Positions 1-6,707 of a stretch of 7,098 bases of DNA are shown piece after piece. Under the pieces are notes generated by a model that saw only the letters and a program-made list of their open reading frames with translations, was not told where the DNA came from and did not search any database. The translations under genes were made by a program, and so were the position numbers. The stretch lies in NCBI GenBank assembly GCA_018063485.1, contig JAGPBG010000109.1, positions 1 to 7,098 of the forward strand. The letters run 5' to 3'. Source of the stretch: Cypionkella sp. (GTDB lineage Bacteria > Pseudomonadota > Alphaproteobacteria > Rhodobacterales > Rhodobacteraceae). Each line of letters begins with the position of its first letter. The stretch's first letter is position 1.

Positions 1-415
1 CCACCCCCAACTGATGCGCCAGCGCCGATTTCGGATCGCGCAGCACGGGCAGGCCCGTCACTCCGGCCTCGGCATAGAATTTGGCGATGGCCACCGGCGC
101 ATTGCGCCCTGTCGCCACCGGCAGCACTGCAATTTCGGGCATCGCCGCCTGTAAGCGGTCCAGTGAGGGCATTTCCTTGCGGCAGGGCGCACACCACACC
201 GCCCAGAAATTCAGCACCACCCATTTGCCCTTGTATTCCGCCAGCGTATGTTCCCCGTCACTGGCATCCAGCAACAGCGCCTCGGGCAAGTCCGCCGCTT
301 CGGAGAACGCCAGTTTCTTCATATCGCCTTGCAAAAGTGCCGGATCAACGCCGCCCGCATTTGCGCTAAGGGCAAAGGCCGTATAAAGAACCACAAGCAA
401 TATTTTCCGCATCAT
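1..415 (-). CDS. TlpA/ResA-like secreted thioredoxin (5' part, runs off the left edge)
   Basis: A probable periplasmic thiol-disulfide oxidoreductase of the TlpA/ResA family, which usually reduces disulfides in exported proteins such as cytochrome c maturation or copper-centre assembly partners. The 138 complete residues seen open with a signal peptide ([20 protein letters not shown], likely cut after ANA or thereabouts). A thioredoxin fold follows, with the active site WCAPC (Cys75 and Cys78), preceded by the strand [11 protein letters not shown] and followed by RKEMPSL, typical of TlpA. The cis-proline segment and the C-terminus lie beyond the window, so completeness cannot be judged. Two adjacent ATGs (415 and 412) are possible; GAAAGG lies 6 and 9 bases upstream of them, and I take the first. 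Cys15-type lipobox residues are absent, so a soluble periplasmic or signal-anchored form is likely. It is divergent from argH with a 12 bp gap. The family call is firm; the specific partner is unknown. Confidence 0.88.
   Translation of the reverse strand, partial: MMRKILLVVLYTAFALSANAGGVDPALLQGDMKKLAFSEAADLPEALLLDASDGEHTLAEYKGKWVVLNFWAVWCAPCRKEMPSLDRLQAAMPEIAVLPVATGRNAPVAIAKFYAEAGVTGLPVLRDPKSALAHQLGV
360..387 (+). promoter_or_regulatory. Candidate argH promoter inside the tlpA-like signal-peptide coding region
   Basis: An AT-rich patch (about 381-407) stands out in GC-rich sequence. It holds a good -10-like hexamer, TATAAA at 382-387, with a weak -35 (TTGCGC at 361-366, 15 bp spacing, or TTTGCG at 360-365, 16 bp). 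A start near 394 would give argH a leader of about 34 bases. The position is plausible because the gap between the two divergent genes is too short to hold a promoter. This is inferred by eye only; the same patch also codes for the other gene's signal peptide, which could by itself explain the AT content. Confidence 0.3.
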
Positions 416-427
416 CGCAGGCCTTTC
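416..427. promoter_or_regulatory. Shared 12 bp gap holding both divergent ribosome binding sites
   Basis: The bases CGCAGGCCTTTC separate the ATG of argH (428) from the ATG of the divergent thioredoxin gene (415). The centre AGGCCT (419-424) is palindromic. On the plus strand CAGG ends 6 bases before the argH ATG; on the minus strand GAAAGG ends 6 bases before the thioredoxin ATG. The same base pairs therefore appear to serve as the Shine-Dalgarno region of both genes. The plus-strand version is the weaker one. Confidence 0.55.
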
Positions 428-1828
428 ATGACCAATTCGCCCAAAACCAGCGCCAACCAGATGTGGGGCGGGCGCTTTGCCTCTGGTCCCGACGCGATCA
501 TGACCGCCATCAACGCTTCGATCGGCTTTGACAAGCGGCTTTACGCGCAAGATATTGCAGGCTCTCGCGCCCATGCCGCCATGCTGGCCGCCACGGGTAT
601 CCTTACTCCTACAGATGCCGAGGCCATCGGGGAAGGCCTGCTCACGGTCTTGTCAGAAATCGAAACTGGCGGTTTCGTGTTTTCCCAAGCGTTGGAAGAC
701 ATTCACATGAATGTCGAAAGCCGCTTGAAAGAGATCATAGGTGAACCGGCCGGAAGGCTGCATACGGCGCGGTCGCGCAATGATCAGGTGGCGGTGGATT
801 TCCGGCTTTGGGTGCGCGATCAATGCGACGCCGCGATCTCGGGCCTTGCCGCCCTGATGCAGGCGTTCCTGGTCCAAGCCGAGGCCGGGGCCGATTGGGT
901 GATGCCGGGGTTTACCCATCTGCAAACCGCGCAACCGGTCACCTGGGGCCATCATATGCTGGCCTATGTCGAGATGCTGGCCCGCGATAAATCGCGTTTT
1001 GAGGACGCCCGCCGCCGCATGAACGAATGCCCACTTGGGGCCGCCGCGCTGGCCGGAACATCTTTCCCCATCGACCGCCACATGACCGCCGCCGCCTTGG
1101 GTTTCGACCGCCCGACCGCCAATTCGCTCGATTCTGTCTCCGACCGCGATTTCGCTTTGGAGTTCCTGTCGGCCTCCTCGATTTGTGCCATGCACCTGTC
1201 GCGCTTTGCCGAGGAATTGGTGATCTGGTCCTCGGCCCAGTTCCGCTTCGTGCGTCTGTCGGACAAATGGACAACAGGCAGCAGCATCATGCCGCAAAAG
1301 AAAAACCCCGACGCAGCCGAGCTTTTGCGCGCCAAACTCGGGCGTATCCTTGGGGCCACTGTCGCCCTTTTCACCATCATGAAGGGCCTCGCCCTGACCT
1401 ATTCCAAAGACATGCAGGAAGACAAAGAGCAGGTCTTTGATGCCGCCGACACGCTGATGCTGGCCTTGGCCGCGATGACGGGCATGGTGACGGATATGAC
1501 CGCCAATCGCGATGTGCTGGCAACATCTGCCGCCAGCGGTTTTTCCACCGCCACCGACCTTGCCGATTGGTTGGTGCGCACGCTGAACCTGCCCTTCCGC
1601 GACGCCCATCACGTCACCGGAACGCTGGTGGCCATGGCCGAGAAAAAGGGCTGCGATCTGCCCGATCTGTCTATCACCGAGATGAAATCGGTCCATGACG
1701 GCATCACCCAAGAGGTTTATTCCGTGCTGGGCGTGCAAAACTCGGTCCGCAGCCGGATATCTTACGGCGGAACCTCGCCCGAGCGGGTGCGCGAACAGAT
1801 TGCACGCTGGAAAACCATAATGGCCTGA
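428..1828 (+). CDS. argH: Argininosuccinate lyase
   Basis: Cytosolic enzyme of the fumarase/aspartase superfamily that splits argininosuccinate into arginine and fumarate, the last step of arginine synthesis; it works as a homotetramer. At 466 residues it has the normal family length. Visible landmarks are MWGGRF near the N-terminus (residues 12-17), HTARSRNDQ (112-120), THLQ (163-166) carrying the family's active-site histidine (His164), and the superfamily signature [11 protein letters not shown] (284-294) in the flexible loop with the catalytic serine. The reading frame is open further upstream, but that would run back through the divergent thioredoxin gene, and [17 protein letters not shown] gives the expected N-terminus, so ATG 428 is chosen. 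Its ribosome binding site (CAGG) is weak. There is no clear terminator before the small lipoprotein gene 98 bases downstream, so read-through into it is likely. Confidence 0.97.
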   Translation: MTNSPKTSANQMWGGRFASGPDAIMTAINASIGFDKRLYAQDIAGSRAHAAMLAATGILTPTDAEAIGEGLLTVLSEIETGGFVFSQALEDIHMNVESRLKEIIGEPAGRLHTARSRNDQVAVDFRLWVRDQCDAAISGLAALMQAFLVQAEAGADWVMPGFTHLQTAQPVTWGHHMLAYVEMLARDKSRFEDARRRMNECPLGAAALAGTSFPIDRHMTAAALGFDRPTANSLDSVSDRDFALEFLSASSICAMHLSRFAEELVIWSSAQFRFVRLSDKWTTGSSIMPQKKNPDAAELLRAKLGRILGATVALFTIMKGLALTYSKDMQEDKEQVFDAADTLMLALAAMTGMVTDMTANRDVLATSAASGFSTATDLADWLVRTLNLPFRDAHHVTGTLVAMAEKKGCDLPDLSITEMKSVHDGITQEVYSVLGVQNSVRSRISYGGTSPERVREQIARWKTIMA

Positions 1829-1926
1829 GGCAAGGTCAAAGGATTGGAACGGTGATGACGTTCTCTTTCAGCTTTTGACCTGCAGAACGGCGTCACGACG
1901 TCCCCCAGAAATTCACCGGAGCAATG
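1829..1926 (+). other. argH-lipoprotein intergenic spacer with imperfect inverted repeats
   Basis: No gene is visible in this 98-base spacer. It can fold in two competing ways: GGTCAAA (1834-1840) with TTTGACC (1874-1880), or GTGA-CGTTC (1852-1863) with GAACG-TCAC (1885-1896), the latter interrupted by a 3-base internal loop. Neither is followed by a run of T, so I do not call an intrinsic terminator. The spacer ends in the lipoprotein's ribosome binding site. Confidence 0.3.
1918..1921 (+). promoter_or_regulatory. Ribosome binding site deciding the lipoprotein start
   Basis: GGAG lies only 2 bases before the first ATG (1924) but 5 bases before the second (1927). The second ATG is therefore the better start, shortening the product from 41 to 40 residues. 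Confidence 0.55.
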
Positions 1927-2049
1927 ATGAACCGCCTTTCCCTGCTTGCCCTGCTGTTTCTTGCCGCCTGCGGTGCCGATGGTGCGCCAGAAAAACCCGG
2001 CGTTACCGTATCAGGAGATGCCCAAATCGGCGTGGTTGTAAAACCCTGA
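1927..2049 (+). CDS. Small lipoprotein, LptM-like by size, motif and position
   Basis: A 40-residue precursor with a short signal peptide (MNRLSLLALLFLAAC) and a clear lipobox LAAC (residues 12-15). Lipidation at Cys15 would leave a mature peptide of only 26 residues starting CGADGAPEKPG. Residue +2 is Gly, not Asp, so under the E. coli Lol rule it would go to the outer membrane. Tiny lipoproteins with a CGxxGxPxxP-type N-terminus, often encoded beside lysA or dapF in Proteobacteria, include LptM (YifL), which helps mature the LptD/LptE lipopolysaccharide translocon. The match here rests on size, the CGxxG..P pattern and the lysA neighbour, so an LptM-like role is inference. It sits between argH and lysA on the same strand. 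That it is a genuine lipoprotein gene is well supported by the signal peptide, lipobox and ribosome binding site. Confidence 0.82.
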   Translation: MNRLSLLALLFLAACGADGAPEKPGVTVSGDAQIGVVVKP

Positions 2050-2078
2050 TGGCCATAGGGTGCAATTGCCCCCGGCCA
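2050..2078 (+). terminator. GC-rich stem-loop directly after the lipoprotein stop codon (attenuator or weak terminator candidate)
   Basis: TGGCC (2050-2054) pairs with GGCCA (2074-2078), and after a 3-base bulge (ATA) GGG (2058-2060) pairs with CCC (2071-2073), giving 8 pairs and a 10-base loop. It begins right after the stop codon at 2047-2049. The downstream sequence ATCCTTGCTATAT is only moderately T-rich, so termination would be partial at best; it may instead protect the 3' end of an upstream transcript. The loop contains the palindrome GCAATTGC. Confidence 0.35.
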
Positions 2079-2110
2079 ATCCTTGCTATATCCCGATATC
2101 CTGGCATCAC

Positions 2111-2117
2111 GAGGGGG
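2111..2117 (+). promoter_or_regulatory. Strong ribosome binding site supporting a TTG start for lysA
   Basis: GAGGGGG lies 5 bases upstream of TTG at 2123. No in-frame ATG is nearby, and the resulting N-terminus MDHFLYQSG fits alphaproteobacterial DapDC proteins. The only earlier in-frame start, GTG at 2060, has no spaced ribosome binding site and lies within the stem-loop above. Confidence 0.75.
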
Positions 2118-2122
2118 CTGAT

Positions 2123-3388
2123 TTGGACCATTTCCTTTACCAAAGCGGACATCTGCACGCCGAGAACGTGGCCCTGGCCGATATCGCCGCTGTGGTGGGG
2201 ACGCCGTTCTATTGCTATTCCAGCGCCACCCTGACCCGCCACTATCAACTGTTTACCGACGCGCTTTCGCCGCTGCCGCATCTGGTCTGCTTTGCGATCA
2301 AGTCACTGTCGAATCTGGCTGTTCTGAAGCTGCTCGGCAATCTTGGCGCAGGCATGGACGTGGTTTCGGCCGGCGAATACGCCCGCGCCCGCGCCGCTGG
2401 TGTGCCGGGAGATCGGATCGTCTTTTCCGGCGTCGGCAAGACCCGAGACGAGATGCGCACCGCCCTGACCGGCGGCATCCGGCAATTCAACGTCGAATCC
2501 GAACCCGAGCTGCGCGCCCTCTCGGAAGTGGCCACCTCGATGGGCGCAATCGCCCCCATCACCATCCGCGTCAATCCCGATGTTGACGCCAAAACCCATG
2601 AGAAAATCGCCACCGGCAAGAAGGAGAACAAATTCGGCATCCCGATCTCACGTGCCTCAGAGGTTTACGCCGAAGCCGCCTCCCTGCCCGGTCTTGATGT
2701 GATCGGAATCGACGTTCACATCGGCAGCCAACTGACCGAGTTGGAGCCTTTCGAGCAGGCCTATCTGAAAGTTGCCGATCTCACCGTTCGGCTGCGCTCC
2801 GAGGGTCACAACATCCGCAGGCTTGATCTGGGCGGCGGCTTGGGCATTCCTTATGAACGCTCAAACTCGGCCCCGCCGCTGCCCCTGGATTACGGCGCGC
2901 TGATCAAACGCACGGTCGGCCATCTGGGCTGCGAGATCGAGATCGAGCCGGGGCGGCTGATTTCGGGCAATGCCGGGGTGCTGGTTTCCAAAGTCATCTA
3001 TGTGAAAAACGGCGAAGACCGCGATTTCCTGATCCTTGATGCCGCAATGAACGATCTGATCCGCCCCGCGATGTATGGCGCACATCACGACATCGTGCCG
3101 CTGATCGAACCCGAACCTGCAACCGAACCGCAGCCCTATGACATCGTGGGTCCGGTCTGCGAAACCGGCGATACCTTTGCCAAGGCGCGCGCCATGCCAC
3201 CAATGACCGAGGGTGGTCTGCTGGCATTCCGTTCGGCAGGCGCATATGGAGCGGTGATGGCCTCGGAATACAATTCCCGCCCGCTGATCCCCGAGGTTCT
3301 GGTGAAAAACGATCACTTCGCCGTCATCAGGGCGCGGCCGTCAATTGACGAAATGCTGGCGCGCGATACCATCCCGGAATGGCTGTGA
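2123..3388 (+). CDS. lysA: Diaminopimelate decarboxylase
   Basis: PLP-dependent cytosolic enzyme (fold-type III, Orn/Lys/Arg decarboxylase family 2) that decarboxylates meso-diaminopimelate to L-lysine, the final step of lysine synthesis. It is 421 residues long, normal for the family. Visible landmarks are the PLP-binding lysine in FAIKSLSN (Lys60), HIGSQ (199-203), the glycine-rich phosphate-binding stretch GGGLGIPY (237-244), EPGR (275-278), the CETGD motif (346-350) that supplies active-site residues across the dimer interface, and SAGAYG with Tyr375. Translation most likely starts at TTG 2123 behind GAGGGGG. The gene follows the lipoprotein by 73 bases and is followed 13 bases later by the DUF4175 gene, so it probably belongs to a single operon with the latter. 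The enzyme competes with peptidoglycan synthesis for diaminopimelate, which ties it loosely to its envelope-related neighbours. Confidence 0.97.
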   Translation: MDHFLYQSGHLHAENVALADIAAVVGTPFYCYSSATLTRHYQLFTDALSPLPHLVCFAIKSLSNLAVLKLLGNLGAGMDVVSAGEYARARAAGVPGDRIVFSGVGKTRDEMRTALTGGIRQFNVESEPELRALSEVATSMGAIAPITIRVNPDVDAKTHEKIATGKKENKFGIPISRASEVYAEAASLPGLDVIGIDVHIGSQLTELEPFEQAYLKVADLTVRLRSEGHNIRRLDLGGGLGIPYERSNSAPPLPLDYGALIKRTVGHLGCEIEIEPGRLISGNAGVLVSKVIYVKNGEDRDFLILDAAMNDLIRPAMYGAHHDIVPLIEPEPATEPQPYDIVGPVCETGDTFAKARAMPPMTEGGLLAFRSAGAYGAVMASEYNSRPLIPEVLVKNDHFAVIRARPSIDEMLARDTIPEWL

Positions 3389-3401
3389 AACTGTAGAGGA
3401 T

Positions 3402-5900
3402 ATGGAACAGGGCAAAGCATCAGACGCGCTCAAACGGATCGAACGGCCGTTGCGCCTGACATGGGCCGGCCTTTGGGCCGAACGGATGACGCGTGCCTTC
3501 TGGCCCCTGTGGACCGTCGCGCTACTGGTTCTCGCCGCCGCAGCCTTTGGTCTGCAAGACATCCTGCCGATCGAGGCCGCTTGGTTTGGGATCGTCGCGT
3601 CGGTGGTTGGCCTGATTGCCGCCCTGATCCACGGCTTTCGCAGTTTTCACAGACCCGCGCGCACCGAAGCACTGGTGCGACTTGATGCCAACCTGCCCGG
3701 TCAACCCATTGCCGCCCTGCGCGACACCATGGCCATCGGGGCGGATGATCCGGCCTCTCGCGCGGTCTGGGCCGCCCACCGCGCCCGCATGGCTACCCGC
3801 GCCGCACAGGCCAAAGCGGTGGAGCCCAACCTGCAACTTGCCAGCCGCGATCCGTTTGGCCTGCGTTATATCGCGCTGACCGCTGCCGTCATGGCGGTGC
3901 TGTTTGGCTCGGTCTGGCGCGTGGCCTCGGTCTCGGGCCTTGTGCCGGGGGGCGCCAGCGCCGCCATGGCTGGCCCGACATGGGAAGGCTGGGCGCAACC
4001 CCCCGCCTATACCGGAAAGCCTGCGCTTTATCTGACCGATCAGAAATCCGACACCCTCAGCCTGCCGCAGGGCACCAAGGTGCAACTGAATTTCTACGGC
4101 GATCCGGGCGCGTTGATCCTGTCAGAAACCGTCTCGGCCCGCACCACCGTGCCCGCCGCCTCGGACAACCGCCAGGAATTCACCGTCAAGCAATCGGGGG
4201 TTATCGCCATCGACGGCACTGGTGGGCGCGCATGGCAAGTGATCGCCACCCCCGACACAGCCCCCAGCATCGAAGCCAAGGGCGACATCGCCCGGCAGGC
4301 CGATGGCCGCTTCAAACAGCAATTCACTGCCAAGGATGATTACGGCGTCACCAAGGGCCAGGTCGCGATAGCGCTTGATCTGCCCGCCGTCGCCCGCAGC
4401 TATGGCCTGATCGCCGATCCCGAAGTACAGCCGCCGGTGATCCTTGATCTGGTCCTGCCCGTCAAAGGCAGCCGCGCCGAATTCACCACCACCCTGGTGG
4501 ATGACCTGTCGCAGCATGTGTTCGCCAACATGCCGGTCACCATGACCTTTTCGGCCTCGGATGCCGCGATGCAAACCGGCGCTTCGGCCCCGATCAAGGT
4601 GATCCTGCCCGGACGGCGCTTTTTCGAACCCACCGCCGCCGCCATCATCGAGATGCGCCGTGATCTGTTGTGGACCCGCGCCAATGGCCCCCGCGTGGTG
4701 CAAATCCTCAAGGCGATGACATGGCAGGCCGATGCCGATTTCCGCCAGCCAAAGGCCCTTGCCCGTCTGCGCGCCGTCACCAAGGCGCTTGACCAAACCA
4801 GCCTCACCCTCGGATTGCGCGATACCGCCGCCCTGGAGCTGTGGAATATCGCCCTCATGGTCGAAGAGGGCGACCTTGCCGATGCCAAAGAACGCCTGCG
4901 CCGCGCTCAGGACCGCTTGGACGAGGCAATCAAGAACGGCGCCAGCCCCGAAGAAATCCAAGGGCTGATGGATGAAATGCGCAAGGCTCTGAATGACTAT
5001 ATGAAACAAGAGGCCGACAAGGCCCCCGATGATCCCAATGACGAAACCTCGCGCCAGCAGCAGGGCAAAACCATCACCCAGGATCAAATCCAGCAGATGC
5101 TGGATAAATTGCAGCAGTTGATGCAAGAGGGCCGCACCGCTGAAGCCCAGCAGTTGATGGAACAACTGCGCCAGATGATGGAAAACATGCAGGTCCAAAA
5201 GGGCCAGGGTCAAGGTCAGGGCCAAGGCGCTCCCGGCGAACAGGGCATGAAGCAATTGGGCGAAACCATGCGCGGCCAGCAACGTCTGTCTGACGATTCC
5301 TTTCGCGATCTGCAAGACGGGCAGCCTGGCAATCAGGGCAAAGCCGATGAGCAAGGCAATCAACCCAAACCCGGCCAAAAGCCCGGCGATAGCGGAAAAT
5401 CCCTGTCAGACCGTCAGGCCGAGCTTCGCGACCAGTTGGATCAGCTGGGCAAGAATGGCAAACTTCCCAGCCCCGGCAGTGAATTGGGCGAAAGCGGCCG
5501 GCAACGCCTTGATGAGGCTGGTCGCGCCATGGATCAGGCCGAAAAAGCCCTGCGCGAAGGCAATCTGCCCGATGCGATGGACAGACAGGCCGAGGCTATC
5601 GACAAGATGCGCGAAGGCATCCGCGACCTTGGGGATGCACTGGCCAAAGACCAACAGCAGCGCAATGGCCAATCGCCAAACGATACAAGGCGCGCCGACT
5701 CTGCCGATCCCAACGGCACCCGCGATCCGTTGGGTCGCGACAATTCCGCCCATATCGGGTCCGATAAAAACCTGTTGCAAGGCGAAGATGTCTATCGCCG
5801 CGCCCAGGAATTGCTGGATGAAATCCGCAAACGCTCTGGCGAGCAAACCCGTCCCTCGGGCGAGCGGGATTACCTCAAGCGCCTGCTCGATCTGTTTTGA
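3402..5900 (+). CDS. TIGR02302 / DUF4175 family membrane protein of unknown function
   Basis: An 832-residue protein that I recognise as the DUF4175 (TIGR02302) family, found in alphaproteobacteria; no function is established to my knowledge. Hydrophobic segments at about residues 33-51, 60-79 and 156-178 anchor it in the inner membrane. Then comes a long, probably periplasmic region opening with WEGWAQPPAYTGKPALYL (194-211), typical of the family. Residues about 548-598 are Gln/Met-rich and probably helical or coiled coil (QQMLDKLQQLMQEGR, then EAQQLMEQLRQMMENMQ). A GQ repeat (601-609), a Gly/Gln/Lys-rich linker and a conserved-looking C-terminus ending RDYLKRLLDLF follow. ATG 3402 is preceded by AGAGGA with short spacing (about 2 bases from the GG), but no better start exists; an ATG at 3345 would overlap lysA. 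It is 13 bases after lysA and likely co-transcribed with it. Its place between lysA and ftsE suggests an envelope role, which is inference only. Confidence 0.9.
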   Translation: MEQGKASDALKRIERPLRLTWAGLWAERMTRAFWPLWTVALLVLAAAAFGLQDILPIEAAWFGIVASVVGLIAALIHGFRSFHRPARTEALVRLDANLPGQPIAALRDTMAIGADDPASRAVWAAHRARMATRAAQAKAVEPNLQLASRDPFGLRYIALTAAVMAVLFGSVWRVASVSGLVPGGASAAMAGPTWEGWAQPPAYTGKPALYLTDQKSDTLSLPQGTKVQLNFYGDPGALILSETVSARTTVPAASDNRQEFTVKQSGVIAIDGTGGRAWQVIATPDTAPSIEAKGDIARQADGRFKQQFTAKDDYGVTKGQVAIALDLPAVARSYGLIADPEVQPPVILDLVLPVKGSRAEFTTTLVDDLSQHVFANMPVTMTFSASDAAMQTGASAPIKVILPGRRFFEPTAAAIIEMRRDLLWTRANGPRVVQILKAMTWQADADFRQPKALARLRAVTKALDQTSLTLGLRDTAALELWNIALMVEEGDLADAKERLRRAQDRLDEAIKNGASPEEIQGLMDEMRKALNDYMKQEADKAPDDPNDETSRQQQGKTITQDQIQQMLDKLQQLMQEGRTAEAQQLMEQLRQMMENMQVQKGQGQGQGQGAPGEQGMKQLGETMRGQQRLSDDSFRDLQDGQPGNQGKADEQGNQPKPGQKPGDSGKSLSDRQAELRDQLDQLGKNGKLPSPGSELGESGRQRLDEAGRAMDQAEKALREGNLPDAMDRQAEAIDKMREGIRDLGDALAKDQQQRNGQSPNDTRRADSADPNGTRDPLGRDNSAHIGSDKNLLQGEDVYRRAQELLDEIRKRSGEQTRPSGERDYLKRLLDLF
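5202..5228 (+). repeat. Short Gly-Gln codon repeat inside the DUF4175 gene
   Basis: Four and a half copies of a 6-base unit (GGY CAR) encode GQGQGQGQG. Codons alternate between synonyms (GGC/GGT, CAG/CAA), so the amino-acid pattern is kept although the DNA repeat is imperfect. It lies in a low-complexity linker that also contains QGAPGEQG and QPKPGQKPG. Confidence 0.8.
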
Positions 5901-5904
5901 AACT

Positions 5905-5922
5905 CTGAGGCGACGGCTTCAG
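5905..5922 (+). terminator. Weak stem-loop between convergent genes
   Basis: CTGAGGC (5905-5911) pairs with GCTTCAG (5916-5922), 7 pairs including one G-T, around the loop GACG. It lies in the 18-base gap between the DUF4175 stop codon and the end of the convergent zinc-ribbon gene and overlaps that gene's stop codon. No T-run follows it on the plus strand, so it is only a weak candidate for ending plus-strand transcription. Confidence 0.3.
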
Positions 5923-6707
5923 CCCGTTCCGCGCATCGCGCCAATAGCAGCTTTCATAAGCCCATTCACCCAGGAGCGGGCAGCTTCCACGGCGGCAACA
6001 TAGGTGTTCAGGGCAGGTGCTGCACCGGGGATTTGCTCGACCAACTTTGGGGCCATGACGTAGACAAGCACCAACACAACCGCCAAAACGATCATCATTA
6101 CAAAGCCGCTGCGAAACCCTGCCCGCTCGCGTGAGCCGTTGCTCAGCGTCTCGGCCACCCCGGCAGCCTGACCGCTGCGCCGTTCGGTGCTGGCCCGCAG
6201 GGTTGAATTGATTTCTTCAATCTCGGGCAGCATCTGCTTGCGGGTATGCACTCGCGGCGCATCCGTTGTGGGCGTTGGCTCTGCCTCTTCGCTTTTCATC
6301 TGCGCCACCCGCGCCGCAAGCGCCCCGCCTTCGATCTGGCGCAGGCCCAGATCAGACTGAACCTCGACCACCGGCGGTTCGGCCTTGCGCGCCAAGGCTT
6401 CGCGTTCGGCTTCCTCACGCAGCACGGCAAGCACGCTCTCATCAATTCCGCGACGCGCCGGTGCCGGTTGCGGCTCGGGGGCGGGCGGCTCGGGATGCAT
6501 TCGCTCGGGCTGCATTGGTTCTGGTCGGGCAATCGGGGGGGCTGGATCAAACAACGCCGCTTCGGCCGCCTCGGCCGCTTCCACCTCCGGGGCCTTCTGA
6601 AACCAGGTGTGGCCGCAATTGGAACATTGAACATCTCGCCCCGTCAAAGGGATCACCGAGGCATCGACCTCATATTCTGCATCGCAATTTGGGCAAACCA
6701 GCCGCAT
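5919..6707 (-). CDS. Zinc-ribbon (MJ0042-type) single-span membrane protein
   Basis: A 262-residue protein whose N-terminus MRLVCPNCDAEYEV carries a zinc ribbon with paired CxxC motifs (Cys5/Cys8 and Cys28/Cys31), ending in GHTWF, as in the MJ0042 / zinc_ribbon_4/5 families. A long Pro/Glu/Ala-rich, probably disordered stretch follows (about 40-75, with the imperfect repeat MQPERMHPEP), then a charged region. One strong transmembrane segment comes next (about 202-222, SGFVMMIVLAVVLVLVYV...), and a short tail of about 40 residues. With no signal peptide, the zinc ribbon is predicted to be cytoplasmic and the tail periplasmic. Function is unknown; such proteins are often found next to ftsE in Rhodobacteraceae as far as I recall. 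It is convergent with the DUF4175 gene (18-base gap) and divergent from ftsE. The ATG at 6707 is preceded on its own strand by GGTGAG, a modest ribosome binding site. Confidence 0.87.
   Translation of the reverse strand: MRLVCPNCDAEYEVDASVIPLTGRDVQCSNCGHTWFQKAPEVEAAEAAEAALFDPAPPIARPEPMQPERMHPEPPAPEPQPAPARRGIDESVLAVLREEAEREALARKAEPPVVEVQSDLGLRQIEGGALAARVAQMKSEEAEPTPTTDAPRVHTRKQMLPEIEEINSTLRASTERRSGQAAGVAETLSNGSRERAGFRSGFVMMIVLAVVLVLVYVMAPKLVEQIPGAAPALNTYVAAVEAARSWVNGLMKAAIGAMRGTG

Noticed and set aside
248..427. Upstream extension of argH by 60 codons
   Set aside because: It would overlap the divergent thioredoxin gene, and ATG 428 gives the family-typical N-terminus.
653..1738. Long open frame on the minus strand (361 codons) opposite argH
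   Set aside because: It is antisense to argH, His/Gly-rich in translation and shows no domain or ribosome binding site; it reflects codon bias of argH.
2060..2122. GTG at 2060 as the lysA start
   Set aside because: It has no spaced ribosome binding site, lies in a stem-loop and adds 21 residues not typical of the family; TTG 2123 has GAGGGGG at 5 bases.
1875..2234. 119-codon plus-strand frame overlapping the lipoprotein and lysA start
   Set aside because: It is Arg/Pro/Cys-rich with no domain and overlaps two better supported genes in another frame.
5202..5228. Possible CRISPR-like or slippage repeat
   Set aside because: The unit is 6 bases and in frame, encoding Gly-Gln dipeptides; it is a protein low-complexity repeat.
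4122..5378. Long open frame on the minus strand (418 codons) opposite the DUF4175 gene
   Set aside because: It lies fully antisense to a well-supported gene, its translation is Gly/His/Leu-rich without a recognisable domain, and GC-rich genomes commonly keep such antisense frames open.
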